From contig CBFFRP010000182.1 in assembly GCA_965644295.1 (NCBI GenBank), positions 124,001-188,000 on the forward strand: a DNA stretch of 64,000 nt, in the 5' to 3' direction. Origin of the DNA: Paraphysomonas bandaiensis. Lineage: Eukaryota > Chrysophyceae. This document shows positions 46,928-59,139 of the stretch, in pieces; position 1 is the first letter of the stretch, and every line of letters starts with the position of its first letter. The notes under the pieces were generated by a model, which was given only the letters and a program-made list of their open reading frames with translations, was not told the DNA's origin and did not search any database. A program made the position numbers and the translations under genes.

Positions 46928-47880
46928 TACTTCTATTCACACTTCATTATAATACTATTCTCAACTACTATCATATCCTACAGGTAACTATCATACTTCT
47001 ATAGCTAGCACAACAACTGACAATGTGAGATATAGCATATCTACTTTATCGGTACTTATATGCATAGATATAGGACATTATCAAGCTGTATAGTAGCGAT
47101 TTAGGTAGGAAGTATAGATTTTTGAAGAGGTCCCACCTATAGGTGGTGTCGATTCGAATATCTGTTGGGTTCGGATTTTAGTGAAACAATAATTATAAAA
47201 TTTAAGAAAGAAGAACGGAACTGAGTAATGAAATATGCACTCTATATAACGGGATATATTATTCAATCTCGTCATAAATAGTATATGTCTCGTCATATTT
47301 TGATTACAACTTATTTACAACAATGATGAGGCAGAGTTGATGTTCATGATACCGACCTCGTCAAAATCAAAGTATATGCAATTATTGGAGGGGTATTGTA
47401 ATATAAGATGAGAGATAATACAGGAGTAATAGAGGATTAGAGGGTATATGAATGTCAAGCACTGAGTGTCATACAGAGAGGTACATAGTGTGTATTAGAG
47501 GGGTAGGAGTGATCTATTGCAATAGTATTGTTAGTTAAGTGGTATCAATACAATTGAAATAGATGTTTAGAACCCTGAAATATATATACAAGTGTATGAA
47601 TATGGTAACATATAGACATATAGCTATACAAACAAGAAGGAGTGTGTGTACTATTAAAGTTAAAGATACATATATACACACAGGCTGCATGGAGGAATAT
47701 GGACAGAGTATGTACTGCTGTTGTATACAGACACAAAAACCATAGTTTTTTTAATCGAAACTAAAAAATAACTGAAATTATGACACTATCTCCCACTTTT
47801 CTATCCGTTTATCTCTATACAAAAGTACGTCGTCGTTTAGTATACATAAATATCAGTAACAGACACTTCTCTCTATCGTA
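46928..47880. other. AT-rich intergenic region
   Basis: No supported coding region; several overlapping short frames only. Confidence 0.4.
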
Positions 47881-48009
47881 TTTTTCGGAAATAAATTGAA
47901 GCAAAATACTTCTATATTACTAATATACAACTACGGCTGGAATACAGATAATTATTATCTCAATATACGAGGCATCTTGGAACAAAAATATACAAAGGAT
48001 GCCGATACG
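47881..48009 (+). repeat. Uninterrupted copy of the dispersed host repeat (empty site)
   Basis: 129 bp. The first 35 bp align to 5581-5615 and the remaining 94 bp to 11162-11255, both without gaps. It shows the state of the locus before the bacterial-type insertion. Confidence 0.8.
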
Positions 48010-48185
48010 ATATATATATACACTACTGCTTGACTGTTCCTTTAAGACACTCACTCTATCAGATAACATCATAAACATGAACAGATATATAATCACTGTA
48101 TACTGTATATAGATTAATTATCAGTAACCGTTACTTGTTATTCATATATACATATATCAGTTGCTCGTTATATACATACATACAT

Positions 48186-49884
48186 ATGGCGTCTATGAAT
48201 ATAATCCGAGGAACAAGAAACACAACCACAAGAACAATAGCTGAAGGAACCCGTCCCCCTCAGGGTTATTCATCTTTTCGAAATGATTTCATACATACAA
48301 TTGATGCAGCTGCATTACAGAGTGATATAGCACAGAGATACAGTCTTCCAGGAAGTCGATTAGCTATACAGGTATACATACATACCTACATATACTTATA
48401 TATGTATATAATCAATTATATAAATGAAATTTATAGAAACAAAAAAAATCTCGAATTTCAAGTAAAACTTCTGTAAAAAAGGCTATGAAAGCGTGTAGTA
48501 GTTGTCATCAGAATAATCCTGCGACTAATGCTGTGTGTGAGCATTGTGGTTACTTTATGAATGGGGCACCCACTGCACCTATTTCTCTTGCACAACATCG
48601 AGGATTAGTGAAATCAACTGAAGAAAAGATACCTACATTATCACTTTCGGAGTGGAAAGATATAGAGGATAGCTTAGCACTACGCCTTGATGCTCATTGT
48701 CCGATTTGTATGGATGGATTCAACCGAGGAAGCGAGGTCTTGCTTAGCTGTAGTCATATGTTTCACAGGTTTGGGATCTACCAGTTGTGTGCGTTTAGCC
48801 TTGATGTGTATGACTTAGGACATGCCTTCAATCCTTTGAGAAGTTTATGAAGACCTCAGAGAGGTGCTGTCCGATATGCAGGTATGCTTTCATAGCTTGT
48901 ATATCTTGTTCTGATCAGATGCTACAGAACGGCAAACTATCAAAAGAAGATAACACACGTAGGTACGACTGCTTACGAGAGGCTCTGTGCTATTACTATT
49001 CAGAAGAATTGGCGTGGGCATTGGTACTGTTTTCCCTGTATCTTTACTCCTCCTTTTCTTTACCATATTCGCCCAGGTGTCGTAGTGTCAACTACCGCAC
49101 ACTTAGAGACTTTTACAAACGAATACGGAGTAATACTGGTTCGTTGTTCAAGAAGAATTTTTTTCAGAAAGAGCTTTCGAACTATACAAACAAACTTGCC
49201 AAGGAGGTAGTTTTCTGTACATTTATGTGTCTATGACATGGGTGTACACAGATGGAGTGATATTTGCCGCTTCACTTATTAACCAATATATTATTTATAG
49301 GCAAAGGATATTGACGGAGAGGTGCGTACTATGTTCGATTCTATGGATCAAACGATGGCAGCAAACCGTCAATTGGATCTTGAGTTTGAGCTGATGATGA
49401 TGGAGCGGCGAAACTACAGCGAATTGTTTAACAACAGAGAAGAACGGGATGGTACTGTCGATCATAGTCACCTGGATTCTGGATGTCATGACCTGAAGGC
49501 TGAAGGGAAGTCTGAACTCACGGTTAGCGAGTGGCAAGGTATACAGGGATTGTGATGTAGAGATTGAGTGGTAACAGATATGTGTGTGCTTTTACTAGAC
49601 GTGCTGAGAAAGTCACGGGCAAGAGGAGATGACGTTGTGGAGTGCGCGATATGCATGAGTGAGATACACAAAGGGAACCGTCGAGTTGTACTTCTGAGTT
49701 GCTCCCATTTGTACCACCAGAGATGTATTATGACCTTAGAGAACTTCGTGAAGTCAGATACGGTAAGGAGTTGCTCACTTTTTCACCACATTTAATACTG
49801 CTTTAGGAGAATACGTGCCCAATGTGTAGATGTCCTTATGAGAAGAGACTACTCTCCAGGTGTTTACAGACGTTTGATAGGTAG
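48186..49884 (+). CDS. RNF32: RNF32-like protein with two RING fingers and an IQ motif
   Basis: Exons 48186-48371, 48437-48768, 48819-48881, 48919-49023, 49077-49206, 49301-49538, 49599-49762, 49807-49884; 431 codons. An N-terminal zinc-ribbon-like CSSCHQNNPATNAVCEHCG precedes RING1 (HCPICMDGFNRGSEVLLSCS with HMFHRTCLQSFEKF and CCPICR). Exon 4 must be read in the frame ITHVGTTAYERLCAITIQKN-WRGHW, which restores the IQ motif. A long helix follows (FYKRIRS to the LTVSEWQ region), then RING2 (ECAICMSEIHKGNRRVVLLS, HLYHQRCIMTLENF, CPMCRCPYEKRLL). The double RING around an IQ region is specific to RNF32, a probable E3 ligase linked to ciliated or flagellated cells. Confidence 0.9.
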
Positions 49885-50391
49885 TGAACTGGGCGTTACA
49901 TGTGCCCGTTTTGTGAATATTGTAACAATTAATATATTTGGCATCCGTGATAAGTGATAATATATTATTTACTCTTCAGCTGTTGTAGTCGGAGTGAAGT
50001 GTAGTAGGTAGTAGTTACGATACGATAGTATACAGTATACTGTCTTGTATGGCTGATTAGAGTTATGTCTAATGTCTAGAGCTGTACACTATACACAAGT
50101 AGTTTAATTCTATTTTGAGTCTATGCTGTATGCCAAGTGTAAAGTTATACTGATACTAGTCCCTGTTACATCTCTTTATATTTGCATGTGAGTTCACATT
50201 TGACGCAATAAGAATAAGTATTCCTCTTTATTCGTGTTATATAATTACCGGCAGGACTATCAATCACATTGCTGACGTAGTTGTTTTGGCATAATTGACT
50301 GCAAAATAATCGACCAGAGATAATATAACCTAGATGATAAATCTTTATTACAACTGTGACAGATGTATAAACAACAATTAAGATATCACAA
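49885..50391. other. Convergent 3' intergenic region
   Basis: AT-rich; nothing coding seen. Confidence 0.35.
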
Positions 50392-50742
50392 TTACTTTCT
50401 TCTAGTAGACGGCATTGGATCCTTTTCTAAATCAACTACCCAATCATTACTCTTCATATCTAGATCACAGTATTTGCGTAGATGGGATATCCCCAGAATA
50501 GCTTTCTCCTTTGCATGTTCCAATTCTTCAGATTCTTTTAAATTTCTATTTTCACGGAATTCAATTTTAATTTGTTTAATCACTTTATCTCTTTTAATAC
50601 TTGGATATACAGCAGCATATCTGAGTATATGACGATAGATATGGAGGATATTAATATCTTTACGTACTGTACAGAGAGATCGTTGATAAGTACGTATTAA
50701 TGGTGTTTTACTTAGTTTAAATATATAGGTATTGAGTTTCAT
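50392..50742 (-). CDS. LYR-motif (complex 1 LYR) protein
   Basis: 116 aa, single exon. The first ~25 residues are basic and hydroxylated (LSKTPLIRTYQRSLCTVRKD), suiting mitochondrial import. The LYR region reads HIYRHILRYAAVYPSIKRDK, so the usual Leu-Tyr-Arg is Ile-Tyr-Arg. The conserved FRENRNLKESEELEHAKEKA and a helix ending HLRKYCDLD follow. LYR proteins are small mitochondrial factors that bind acyl carrier protein and assist respiratory-complex or Fe-S assembly. Which LYRM subfamily is unclear; it resembles LYRM1/LYRM2-like members. The divergent neighbour is mS35. Confidence 0.8.
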   Translation of the reverse strand: MKLNTYIFKLSKTPLIRTYQRSLCTVRKDINILHIYRHILRYAAVYPSIKRDKVIKQIKIEFRENRNLKESEELEHAKEKAILGISHLRKYCDLDMKSNDWVVDLEKDPMPSTRRK

Positions 50743-51464
50743 AGTTAGTATGTGATGTTATATGGTTTAATGTGTGTGAGGATTGATATGTATGAGAGGT
50801 AGATATATATGTATATATATATATGTATATATACACCAGAATGTATGTACTGTACTGCGTGTATATGGTACTGCTGACCACAATGTATATTTAGTACTGT
50901 ATATATGTACAGAGTACACTCTACAGAGAACTGCTGTATTTGTAATCATAAAATATACCTTTTTTTACACAAAATATATTAAAATCAACTATTTTAACAA
51001 AAACATGCTCTATATACACAGAGAATGTAGGAATTCCTACTATATTTTCACACTGACGTAAATCACCATATCCCAAAAAAATCATTTTTCTAGAAACTTG
51101 AAAGCATACCTTTTGTGTACCATACTACAACAAAAACATACTATTTCTAGAAAACCCCTCTTCACTCGAAACTGAAAATGTCGTTTGAAGATGCCACGAA
51201 ACTATCGGTATTTGTAGTGGTATATTCGAACTGCATAAGTTGTGGCATATACAGCACATGAATTCTGTGTTGTTACACTATAGTTTATCAATACATATAT
51301 TTGGAGGTGTGGTATCACTCATCCCTACGTGGTGTTGCAAGCCTCTGCATATTTCTTGCATTGCTGTGCTAACTTTGGAATTGGAACAGTGTCTTTTGCA
51401 TTGCTTATCGCTTGCATTTATATCTCATATAACACAATTTCCTTACCAATAAGAGTAAAGCATA
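50743..51464. promoter_or_regulatory. Divergent intergenic region between the LYR gene and mS35
   Basis: Contains a TATATATG-rich tract (50800-50835) but no long ATAC array. No additional gene seen. Confidence 0.4.
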
Positions 51465-52030
51465 ATGTCGTTTGTTTCTTCACGTAGATTCATTCGATTG
51501 GCGAGTGTATCTGTTCGTAATGCAGCATCTTTTGCTAAACATAACCATGCTGGTGCGAATGCCCCATATATACAGCACTATAGAAACACATGGCCTGAGA
51601 CTGTTAACACTCTACCACGGCATGTACCAGAGCCTGAGCTTCCACCGAGAACTGTCCCTGACAGTGTTTTACGGTTTGAACTCACTGGCAGATTTGATAC
51701 AGGAGCATCAATATTTTATCCTCATATGAACAGTCACCCAGCTGATTTTAAAGTTGCTCTAAAAGTAATAACGGATATGTGCAGTATCTGTCCAATTCTA
51801 ATATTTTTATGTAGGTTTCCATACAAGACCTCAACCTTAATCCTGAGGAACTTAAAGTTTTCCTTCGTATGGTGGGGCCCCGTTATAATCACCACAGACG
51901 GGAGGTCAGAATAGTTTGTAAACAATTTCCCAACCGCATTGAGAACAAGAGGTTTGCGGTTCTAACTCTAGAAAAGTTGTTGAAGGAAGCCCGAAACATC
52001 GCAGCGACCTGCATAGAGTACGAAGAGTAA
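51465..52030 (+). CDS. MRPS35: Mitochondrial small ribosomal subunit protein mS35
   Basis: Exons 51465-51764 and 51815-52030; 171 codons. The N-terminus is a mitochondrial-type presequence (SFVSSRRFIRLASVSVRNAA). The MRP-S28/mS35 domain follows: HPADFKVALKVSIQDLNLNP, EELKVFLRMVGPRYNHHRRE, VRIVCKQFPNRIENKRFAV and LTLEKLLKEARNIA. It is shorter than the animal protein, keeping mainly the conserved C-terminal domain. mS35 sits in the head of the mitoribosomal small subunit. Confidence 0.88.
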
Positions 52031-52594
52031 GTGTACAGCATATACCACCTGTAGAAATCAGCAACGCTTTCAATAGCACCTCGGCTGTTATGTGTACACA
52101 AACGTTGCTTTAGCTATTTTGATATCCTTTTCTTGAGATGTGAGAGAGTGTTGGCGCGTTGGTGTTCAGCAGTTAGCACTTGTGCTTTGCAGACGTAAAG
52201 CGCCAATGTAATGTCGTGTGAATGTTATATAAGACCACGACCTGCAATATGATGCTTCTTTTTTATTGTATGGTGCACGAGGTAGTCGTACTGTGATAAT
52301 AATAGCATGAAAATCACAAGAAATGAATTATAATTTCTTCTGTACTTACAAGCGAGATAGCAATTTGAACAGAGTACAACAGGAATGTACACACGGTTGG
52401 TAAAGTAGGAAATCTAACTCTTCAAATACTTGGAAAGTAAGCAAGGTCCTAAGTTAAGTAGTAAAGGAAGGGAATAAGGAGACCACGTAGATTGTTTAAA
52501 CGTTTTTTATATACTTTATTCAACTAAGAAAGTTTGAATTACTACTATGCAACTATATGACAGGCATTTATTATACGGAGTGGATATATATTTA
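52031..52594. other. Convergent 3' intergenic region
   Basis: No gene seen between mS35 and the RBR ligase. Confidence 0.35.
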
Positions 52595-53719
52595 CTACGG
52601 GAGGGATGCCGTTTCCAGATTATCTAGCACTCTCTCATGAAATGCAGCTGTGCTCGTCGTATGGTCAGAATAAGAAATACTATACATGTCATACGATCGC
52701 ATAGAAATATTAGATTCTAACGAATGGCTTCTCATATTTCTATTATGTTCACGTACACGAGAAGCGGAGAGTTCAGAGATTTGGTAGACCAGTTCTAAAG
52801 AGTTATCATCTTGGTAATCCCTTCGATGCCTCAAATTTACAAATCTTGCTGCAGTAAGCACAGGTACGGCAATCGTAGCTGCAGCAAGTCCGGTTCCCAC
52901 AGCAGCACATCCTAGACCAATCATTGCACCAACTCCAGCAAAGGCGATGGGAGCACAGAGACTTTTTCTTAATCCGCGAGTGAGAGTAGATTCGCCCCAT
53001 GCTCTGTGCTTCCATGTGCCTAACATATAGCATCTCTTACCTCCATAACAAGAGGCATAATCCATCCCACATCGCCAGCAGAATTCATGGTGACAAAATG
53101 TGCAAGTCATATGTCTACATCCACCATCTTTTTCTATATATGATCGACATGATGGACATCGTTTGCATCCTTGCCTTGTTGATTTCTTCCATTGTCGAAA
53201 GCTGTTTTCTTCAACACGAGAACAGTTTATGATACGTGAGTGACTACTACGACATTTTATACAAAAATTTAATTGACATATTGAACAATATGCTCTGTAT
53301 CTTGAGACTCTTGTTGCAATAGATGAACACATTAGATTAGGACACCATATTTGATTGGAATCATTTAAAACTTGTACATTCTTTAAAAAATAATGATATT
53401 TTGTAAGTAATTCTTGTTCATTTTTCAATGTTTCTTTAATAAAATCAAACTGGAAATTAGATTTACAGTTTTTATCTGAACACATACAGCGAATTGATCC
53501 ATCAATATGAATTCTTGATGAATTTATTTCTGTTTGTAAGTATGAATGAAGACAATTATTACATACACCATTCGATCCATCATCATCTCCATATAGTGTT
53601 GGACATGCTGACCATCTAATATCTATAATATTGGTATTATTACAGCATATTGAACATTCTATTTCATCATATGAGGTGGTTGAATTATCCATATTACGAT
53701 TGTTATCAATATCAGTCAT
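52595..53719 (-). CDS. RBR-type E3 ubiquitin ligase (RNF144-like)
   Basis: 374 aa, single exon. RING1 at ~20-85 (IECSICCNNTNIIDIRW, CNNCLHSYL, CMCSDKNC). The IBR at ~125-180 (WCPNLMCSSIATRV, YCSICQLNFCIKCRSSH). RING2 at ~190-225 (RCPSCRSYIEKDGGCRHMTC, FCHHEFCWRC), with the catalytic Cys that carries ubiquitin in GGCRHMTC. A glycine/alanine-rich hydrophobic segment (~260-295, PIAFAGVGAMIGLGCAAVGT) is probably a membrane anchor, as in RNF144 proteins. A Ser-rich tail follows. RBR ligases form a ubiquitin thioester on RING2 before transfer. Confidence 0.93.
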   Translation of the reverse strand: MTDIDNNRNMDNSTTSYDEIECSICCNNTNIIDIRWSACPTLYGDDDGSNGVCNNCLHSYLQTEINSSRIHIDGSIRCMCSDKNCKSNFQFDFIKETLKNEQELLTKYHYFLKNVQVLNDSNQIWCPNLMCSSIATRVSRYRAYCSICQLNFCIKCRSSHSRIINCSRVEENSFRQWKKSTRQGCKRCPSCRSYIEKDGGCRHMTCTFCHHEFCWRCGMDYASCYGGKRCYMLGTWKHRAWGESTLTRGLRKSLCAPIAFAGVGAMIGLGCAAVGTGLAAATIAVPVLTAARFVNLRHRRDYQDDNSLELVYQISELSASRVREHNRNMRSHSLESNISMRSYDMYSISYSDHTTSTAAFHERVLDNLETASLP

Positions 53720-55536
53720 TGTTATGAATGTATGTGTTAATAGGATGAGTTTATATTGATGTCATGTATGGATCCTTCCGCTGTTTATATGAAGCAATAT
53801 CTTGGGTTTTACTGGTTTTATGGTAAATTTCTGGGATATTTTCACATCTGGAAATGGGATAAGTGATATTTTTCCTTCCTAGAAATTTCCATCACATTCT
53901 CTTAAGTGTACGAAGTCTACCTCATGTACAGCAATGCAAGTACAGTGTGCTGTACTTATACAAGTGTACTGCTGTACTCTAACGTACTTTTATACGACGT
54001 TACGGAGAGCGATGTTCACGCACTTAGACAGTTTGATCTAGACATTCGCATTGTATCTTTACAGTTCCTCTGCCTTTAACTCAAATCTTCATATATCTAT
54101 GCACTTTACAACTCTATGACGTTACTAGTTAAGTATCCGTTGGAATGCTGTCGTAACCTGACTTCCAACTCAGTCTTCTCGTTGCAATTATACTGCGATT
54201 GTAAACAGTCGTCGGTTTTTATTATGAATTGCTTGAACTGCGTGATTAATACCTAACATAGTCAATGTATTAGCCCCATATTATTATAGGACATTGTGTG
54301 GCTTACAGGGACATTCATATTGCACAGAGATCAATATGAATGGACATTATCTCATCCACTATGATATATGACTTAAGACTTAACATAGGCATATCGCTAT
54401 ACTACATAGCCAACCTTCACGACATCTCATATTACACAGTCTACTTCCTGTGCTCTCTGTATTTGGTTGTTTTATACGCCCTGGTTCTACACTGTAGTCT
54501 ATATTACTGTTTATCCAACGCCCCCCTGCATGCAATTTGCTCTCTCTGTGAGCCATACATAGCTAGTCCTTGATAATACGTGGCTATAATAGTGGCTATT
54601 TGAAGGAATTAAATGCATAGTTCTAACACTTTATAATAATAACGGGGATTCTTTTCAATCGCAGGACAATTGTAACGAGAAGGCATAGCAGGAAGTAAGC
54701 TTACCGCAACATTCCAACCTCATATTACACAACGTTATTGCGCGTAACATATAACATACATCAGGACTAGGTAGACCGTATAAAATACCCTCTATATTGT
54801 TACTCTTGAGCTATCTCAAATCAATATATCGTAACTTCTACACACAGAGTTGCAATGGATGCTCATTTTCATCAAGTACATCTATAATCTATATATCTAT
54901 ATAAGAATTGATAAGTAATCAACCACACGCAAAACATATGGTTCGTGTATTCGAACTAAGCACACATAAAAGCAGCGTAGACGCAAAGACGTAGGTTATG
55001 GGGAATTAAGGATGTAAACATGGACCTACTATAGAATCTGCGCGAATTACATAGATAAGCTTGCATAGCTAATGATAGCGAAGGTGAACACGGGTGGGGC
55101 GGAAAATGCGCGTGATCTATGGTAAAGTAATGCAGGGGAGTGGTAGAATCAGCGCATAATCTCGGTGTTATATGTGGTGAACCAGCGAGCCTACATTATG
55201 GCCACGCTCTCGGAGCGGGACAGAAGGCCCAAAGGTATGATACACATACTAATCGATGCCTTACTAGTATTAACATATATCTAAAAGCAAGCTTCATCAA
55301 ATGCAATATGCAAATTCCCAAAGGCAGTGAATAGTGTAACGTATACCATAAGCGTTTAATGACACTTGAGTTCAATACAGTAAACGTTTTAAACACATTG
55401 CACATGACTTCAAAGCAGTACGCAGTCTATTTGGTTTTAGAGCTGGACAAAGAAACTTTAATAGCTTCATATTCGTCAACAGGTGGATAGCTCAACTCTG
55501 TTGAAACAGTTACGTACCGTGTTTGCACCACATTCA
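53720..55536. other. Long AT-rich region without supported genes
   Basis: Frames such as 54340-54573 and 55140-55334 are short and lack protein-like features. No RNA gene recognised. Confidence 0.35.
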
Positions 55537-56306
55537 TTAATAAGATTTACCTGAGTAATCCCGCACACATAACCATCTCATAACAGGATGAGAGCATATC
55601 CGTGATATATACTTACAGAGTATACGACTACATATTAAGTCCCACACCACTGCAGCCAGAACTCCGATAGCGGCTCCAACATATATCTAAAGGAAGTGAG
55701 AGAAAAACAGAAAATATTGAATAGTCCTACCTGATCCGGGTAGTGATATCCCAGGTAGTACCTGTCACTATTGAGTTAGAATTAGAAACTCTGTTGTATG
55801 AGTTTAGCACCTGGAATAGCACACAGCAAAGGCGAGCACAAAGTTTCCGGTAGCATACAGAAAACGATAATACCACTTCAACTTTGAGCATCTTCGAATA
55901 AGGTGAATAACATATATTCCACAAAAAAATGCAATGAATTGTGAGTGATTAGATGGCATACCCTCGTCATCCAGTCCACTAAATAGAATACATTATACAT
56001 AGCAATATACATCTAAGCTACATGTTACCATGCTGCAGGACGTGGATCAGATATAACTTTCTTGAGAATTAAGTTAATAGTAAGATTAATAAATTGGCCG
56101 AATACGACATAAACAGTTTGAATATCTCTCCTATACATAACACATTGTTATACGTGATATGTATGTTATATAGAGTACCTAGTTGCTAATAGTGTGGCAT
56201 ACATGACCATAATATATATTGGAGAGAGTGTAACAAGTGCAAGTAATTTGCCGATAATGTCACCATCATGATACTGTACATGCGTTAAACTAAATGACTT
56301 TAGCAT
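55537..56306 (-). CDS. DOLPP1: Dolichyldiphosphatase DOLPP1
   Basis: Exons 56306-56179, 56130-56029, 55978-55811, 55761-55731, 55686-55617, 55550-55537; 170 codons. The N-terminus KSFSLTHVQYHDGDIIGKLL is diagnostic. The PAP2 phosphatase motifs follow: KKVISDPRPAACG, EGMPSNHSQFIAFFCGIY (motif 2, His) and YSRYYLGYHYPDQ (motif 3, Arg and His). Four membrane segments are visible. The enzyme removes a phosphate from dolichyl diphosphate on the ER lumenal side so the lipid can be reused for N-glycosylation. The last intron (55551-55616, 66 nt) is in frame and open, so the C-terminus could be 22 residues longer. The protein ends earlier than animal DOLPP1. The short exons hide it from simple frame searches. 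Confidence 0.85.
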
Positions 56307-56535
56307 TCTATCAGTATGTATATCTGTCTATGTATGTATGTATGGCAATTGAAAGAAATGAAATATGAAACTTATCTCTACTCTGATTAGAAGGGTTGTG
56401 GTTAATAGAGATGAGATGATGTCTTGTCATGGTAATAGAAGCAAAGACTTATAACTTTAACTATGAGATGCTGTGATGACCAATCATAATTCAATAACTC
56501 CGTTTAGACGTAATTCATTCGTAGTTGTTAGCCTA

Positions 56536-56996
56536 CTTACCTACTTACCTACCTACCTACCTACATACATACATACATACATACATACATACCTACCTAC
56601 CTACATACATACATACATACATACATACATACATACATACATACATACATACATACATACATACATACATACATACATACATACATACATACATACATAC
56701 ATACATACCTACCTACCTACCTACATACATACATACATACATACATACCTACCTACCTACCTACCTACCTACCTACATACCTACCTACCTACCTACCTAC
56801 CTACCTACCTACCTACCTACATACATACATACATACATACATACATACATACATACATACATACATACATACATACATACATACATACATACATACATAC
56901 ATACATACATACATACATACATACATACATACATACATACATACATACATACATAGGAACATACATACATACATACATACATACATACATACATAC
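56536..56996. repeat. (ATAC/CTAC)n array upstream of DOLPP1
   Basis: About 460 bp of ATAC units with blocks of CTAC (56536-56561, 56590-56600, 56706-56725, 56748-56820) and one TAGGAAC interruption near 56953. The clustered CTAC blocks suggest segmental duplication within the array. Confidence 0.95.
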
Positions 56997-57041
56997 AGCC
57001 GGAAAGAAGAAATGTGACTCGGTGGTCTTCAGCATACAACA

Positions 57042-57962
57042 TGCTGGTTAAATACGTAAAACTGCATCCTTTTCTTGGTGAATGTAATTTCCCGAGAACC
57101 CTGGAAGATAAGATTCTTACTCCAGCTAATTTCGAGATCTGAAATAATATTTGACGCAACTTGAAAAGTTGCAAAGTGTTACGCTGGCTTTACAAAGAGA
57201 TGGAACCAATTACTACCAAGCCCGCCAGTTATTTGATATGTTGCTACAAGAATTTCCAGAGCTGCATCCATACCTTTCCCCAAATGCAAGCATTGTTGCC
57301 AGTGCAAATTTTGAGAAGGCAGTGGCTAAAATTCAAGGGAACGATGAAAGAGAGTTGACAGGCAATGAGAAAAGAGCAGTTAGACATTTGCAACTGGATT
57401 CGTCCATGGAGGTTGGTGTACCCGACAGAAATAACGAGGACGAGAGTGAAGGAACTGATTTTGCACAGCGTGTTCTAGACAGCGCCGAGGTCACCAAGAG
57501 AGCTCGACTTGGTACCTATGAGTCCAACTACCGCTGCTTGCTTCATATTGAAGCACAATCTAATGTTGTTGAGAGGCTCTTTAGTCGTGCAAAGTTGATT
57601 ATGACACCTGAGCGTAGAAGCATGAATCCATATCGTCTAGAATCGTTGCTATTCCTACGAGCCAATTACATGTTGTGGGATGTTTATACCCTCCATGAAG
57701 CCCTGCAAGAAGATCCTGATGTGCCAGTAGAGAGCGAGAAGTAGTTAAAATTTGTAGTCTGCTATTTAACTAAAAATTTGTAATTAAGGGAGCACAACAC
57801 TATCTATTATCTATTACATGAGTGGTGTTATCTACTTTAAGTTAGAAGGTATTAATGGCCATTAATGGCCATTATAGTTGCCGGGACTTTTTTCATTAAT
57901 GCCATTATAATTGCCGGGAACTGGACTACCATTAATGGGCCATTAATGGTTACCAGGCCCTG
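57042..57962 (+). mobile_element. hAT transposon remnant, right end preserved
   Basis: 57151-57744 encodes the C-terminal part of a hAT transposase: ELHPYLSPNASIVASANFEK, then VVERLFSRAKLIMTPERRSM and NPYRLESLLFLRANYMLWDV of the dimerisation domain. A related stretch in another frame at ~57045-57141 (KLHPFLGECNFPRTLEDKI, TPANFEI) looks like a diverged second piece. The right end is CCATTAATGGTTACCAGGCCCTG (split as CCATTAATGG + TTACCAGGCCCTG) at 57940-57962, preceded by several ATTAATGGCC units. The left end was not found; it may have been lost in the adjoining ATAC array. Confidence 0.75.
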
Positions 57963-57990
57963 GATATTAGAAGTTACACTAAGAAATTCA

Positions 57991-59091
57991 CTAACCATCA
58001 CTTATAGCAAGGGTTACAATTACTCTAACTATAGACAAACTTATAGCGAGAGCAATTCCCATTCCTCTATTTCTTAGTTCTGATTTCGTTAAATGTACAC
58101 CAGCGGTCTTAAATTGTATCGGAAACGCCAGCAAAACCTGGATAGTATCATGCCTATTTATTTCTTTACTGGACATAGCTGGCCACTTTGCCGATGCCAG
58201 TGTTCGATGCAATTGAGTCGCAAGGATATTAACTTGTAAAATTTCTGGGCATATGAATCCAAGAAACATAGCATCTGGAACACAGATCAATACCACAACG
58301 AAAAGAACAAACGCAACAGCATAACTGACACTATGATTATCAATAGCACCATTGTAATGAAATGCTACAATGATGATACACAATGCATCACACAGCATTC
58401 CAATTAACAATAAGCCATGAATCCAAAATGATTTCTCTGCGATACTTTCGATCCGTGCTTGTGTACGTGTATACACAGATGGGCTGAGCGTACCATCTGA
58501 AGCGGATGCAATTAAGGACTGGGTGAGTCTTTGAGCATGACGCGCATCTGCAATAGTAACTAACACAACTGTTGCCATATACCCTGTAAATGCGTATGAT
58601 CCTAAATAGAAAGTAACCGCAGCCGCATTCGGATAATACGCGACATAAAAACTTAAAGCGAAAATATTAGCAAATTCAGTCACAAAGAAGTATAACTTAG
58701 AAGAATCCATTGATGTATAAAGTTCTTCAATAAAAACAGAATCAACCTCTGATTGAAAATGTTTTCTAATTGTAATTATTGCAACACGTAAAGCGATGCA
58801 TTTTAAGAGAGTTATAAACTGAAGAACCCACCAATACTCTGTTGCATCATAATATACAGCGAGAATACCAGCCAATAAAAAGAAGAATGTATAACATAAA
58901 AGTGAAAAACTAATAAAATAGTGCCATAATAATACAGGCAGAGAATAGTCGTGACGAGATGGACGATAAGATCCAAACAAATTAAGATAAAATAATATAT
59001 CAGATGATTCTGATAGAAGAGTTTGTTGAAGAGATGGACCGGTTAGAGACAATGGTTTGTCCATCTGATGAGTGGGGTCTTCTTCTGGCAT
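57991..59091 (-). CDS. Multi-pass membrane protein, unrecognised
   Basis: 366 aa from the ATG at 59091, single exon. A polar N-terminus (MPEEDPTHQMDKPLSLTGPS) is followed by about eight hydrophobic segments (for example LLWHYFISFSLLCYTFFFLL, IHGLLLIGMLCDALCIIIVA, YAVAFVLFVVVLICVP). A conserved-looking end reads AFPIQFKTAGVHLTKSELRN, then a last helix. A charged loop (ARHAQRLTQSLIASASDG) lies between TM5 and TM6. The layout, with a long helix before the end, recalls gustatory-receptor-like or similar 7-8 TM proteins, but I cannot name the family. An alternative start at 59142, at the edge of the repeat, would add a hydrophobic leader (MIVWTCIIILLIITVSL). Confidence 0.75.
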   Translation of the reverse strand: MPEEDPTHQMDKPLSLTGPSLQQTLLSESSDILFYLNLFGSYRPSRHDYSLPVLLWHYFISFSLLCYTFFFLLAGILAVYYDATEYWWVLQFITLLKCIALRVAIITIRKHFQSEVDSVFIEELYTSMDSSKLYFFVTEFANIFALSFYVAYYPNAAAVTFYLGSYAFTGYMATVVLVTIADARHAQRLTQSLIASASDGTLSPSVYTRTQARIESIAEKSFWIHGLLLIGMLCDALCIIIVAFHYNGAIDNHSVSYAVAFVLFVVVLICVPDAMFLGFICPEILQVNILATQLHRTLASAKWPAMSSKEINRHDTIQVLLAFPIQFKTAGVHLTKSELRNRGMGIALAISLSIVRVIVTLAISDG

Positions 59092-59139
59092 TAGACTCAC
59101 CGTTATGATGAGGAGGATAATGATGCATGTCCACACTAT

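Noticed and set aside
53720-55536. Short frames 54340-54573 and 55140-55334
   Set aside because: Low-complexity hydrophobic or random composition, no splice-linked partner exons, no recognisable motif.
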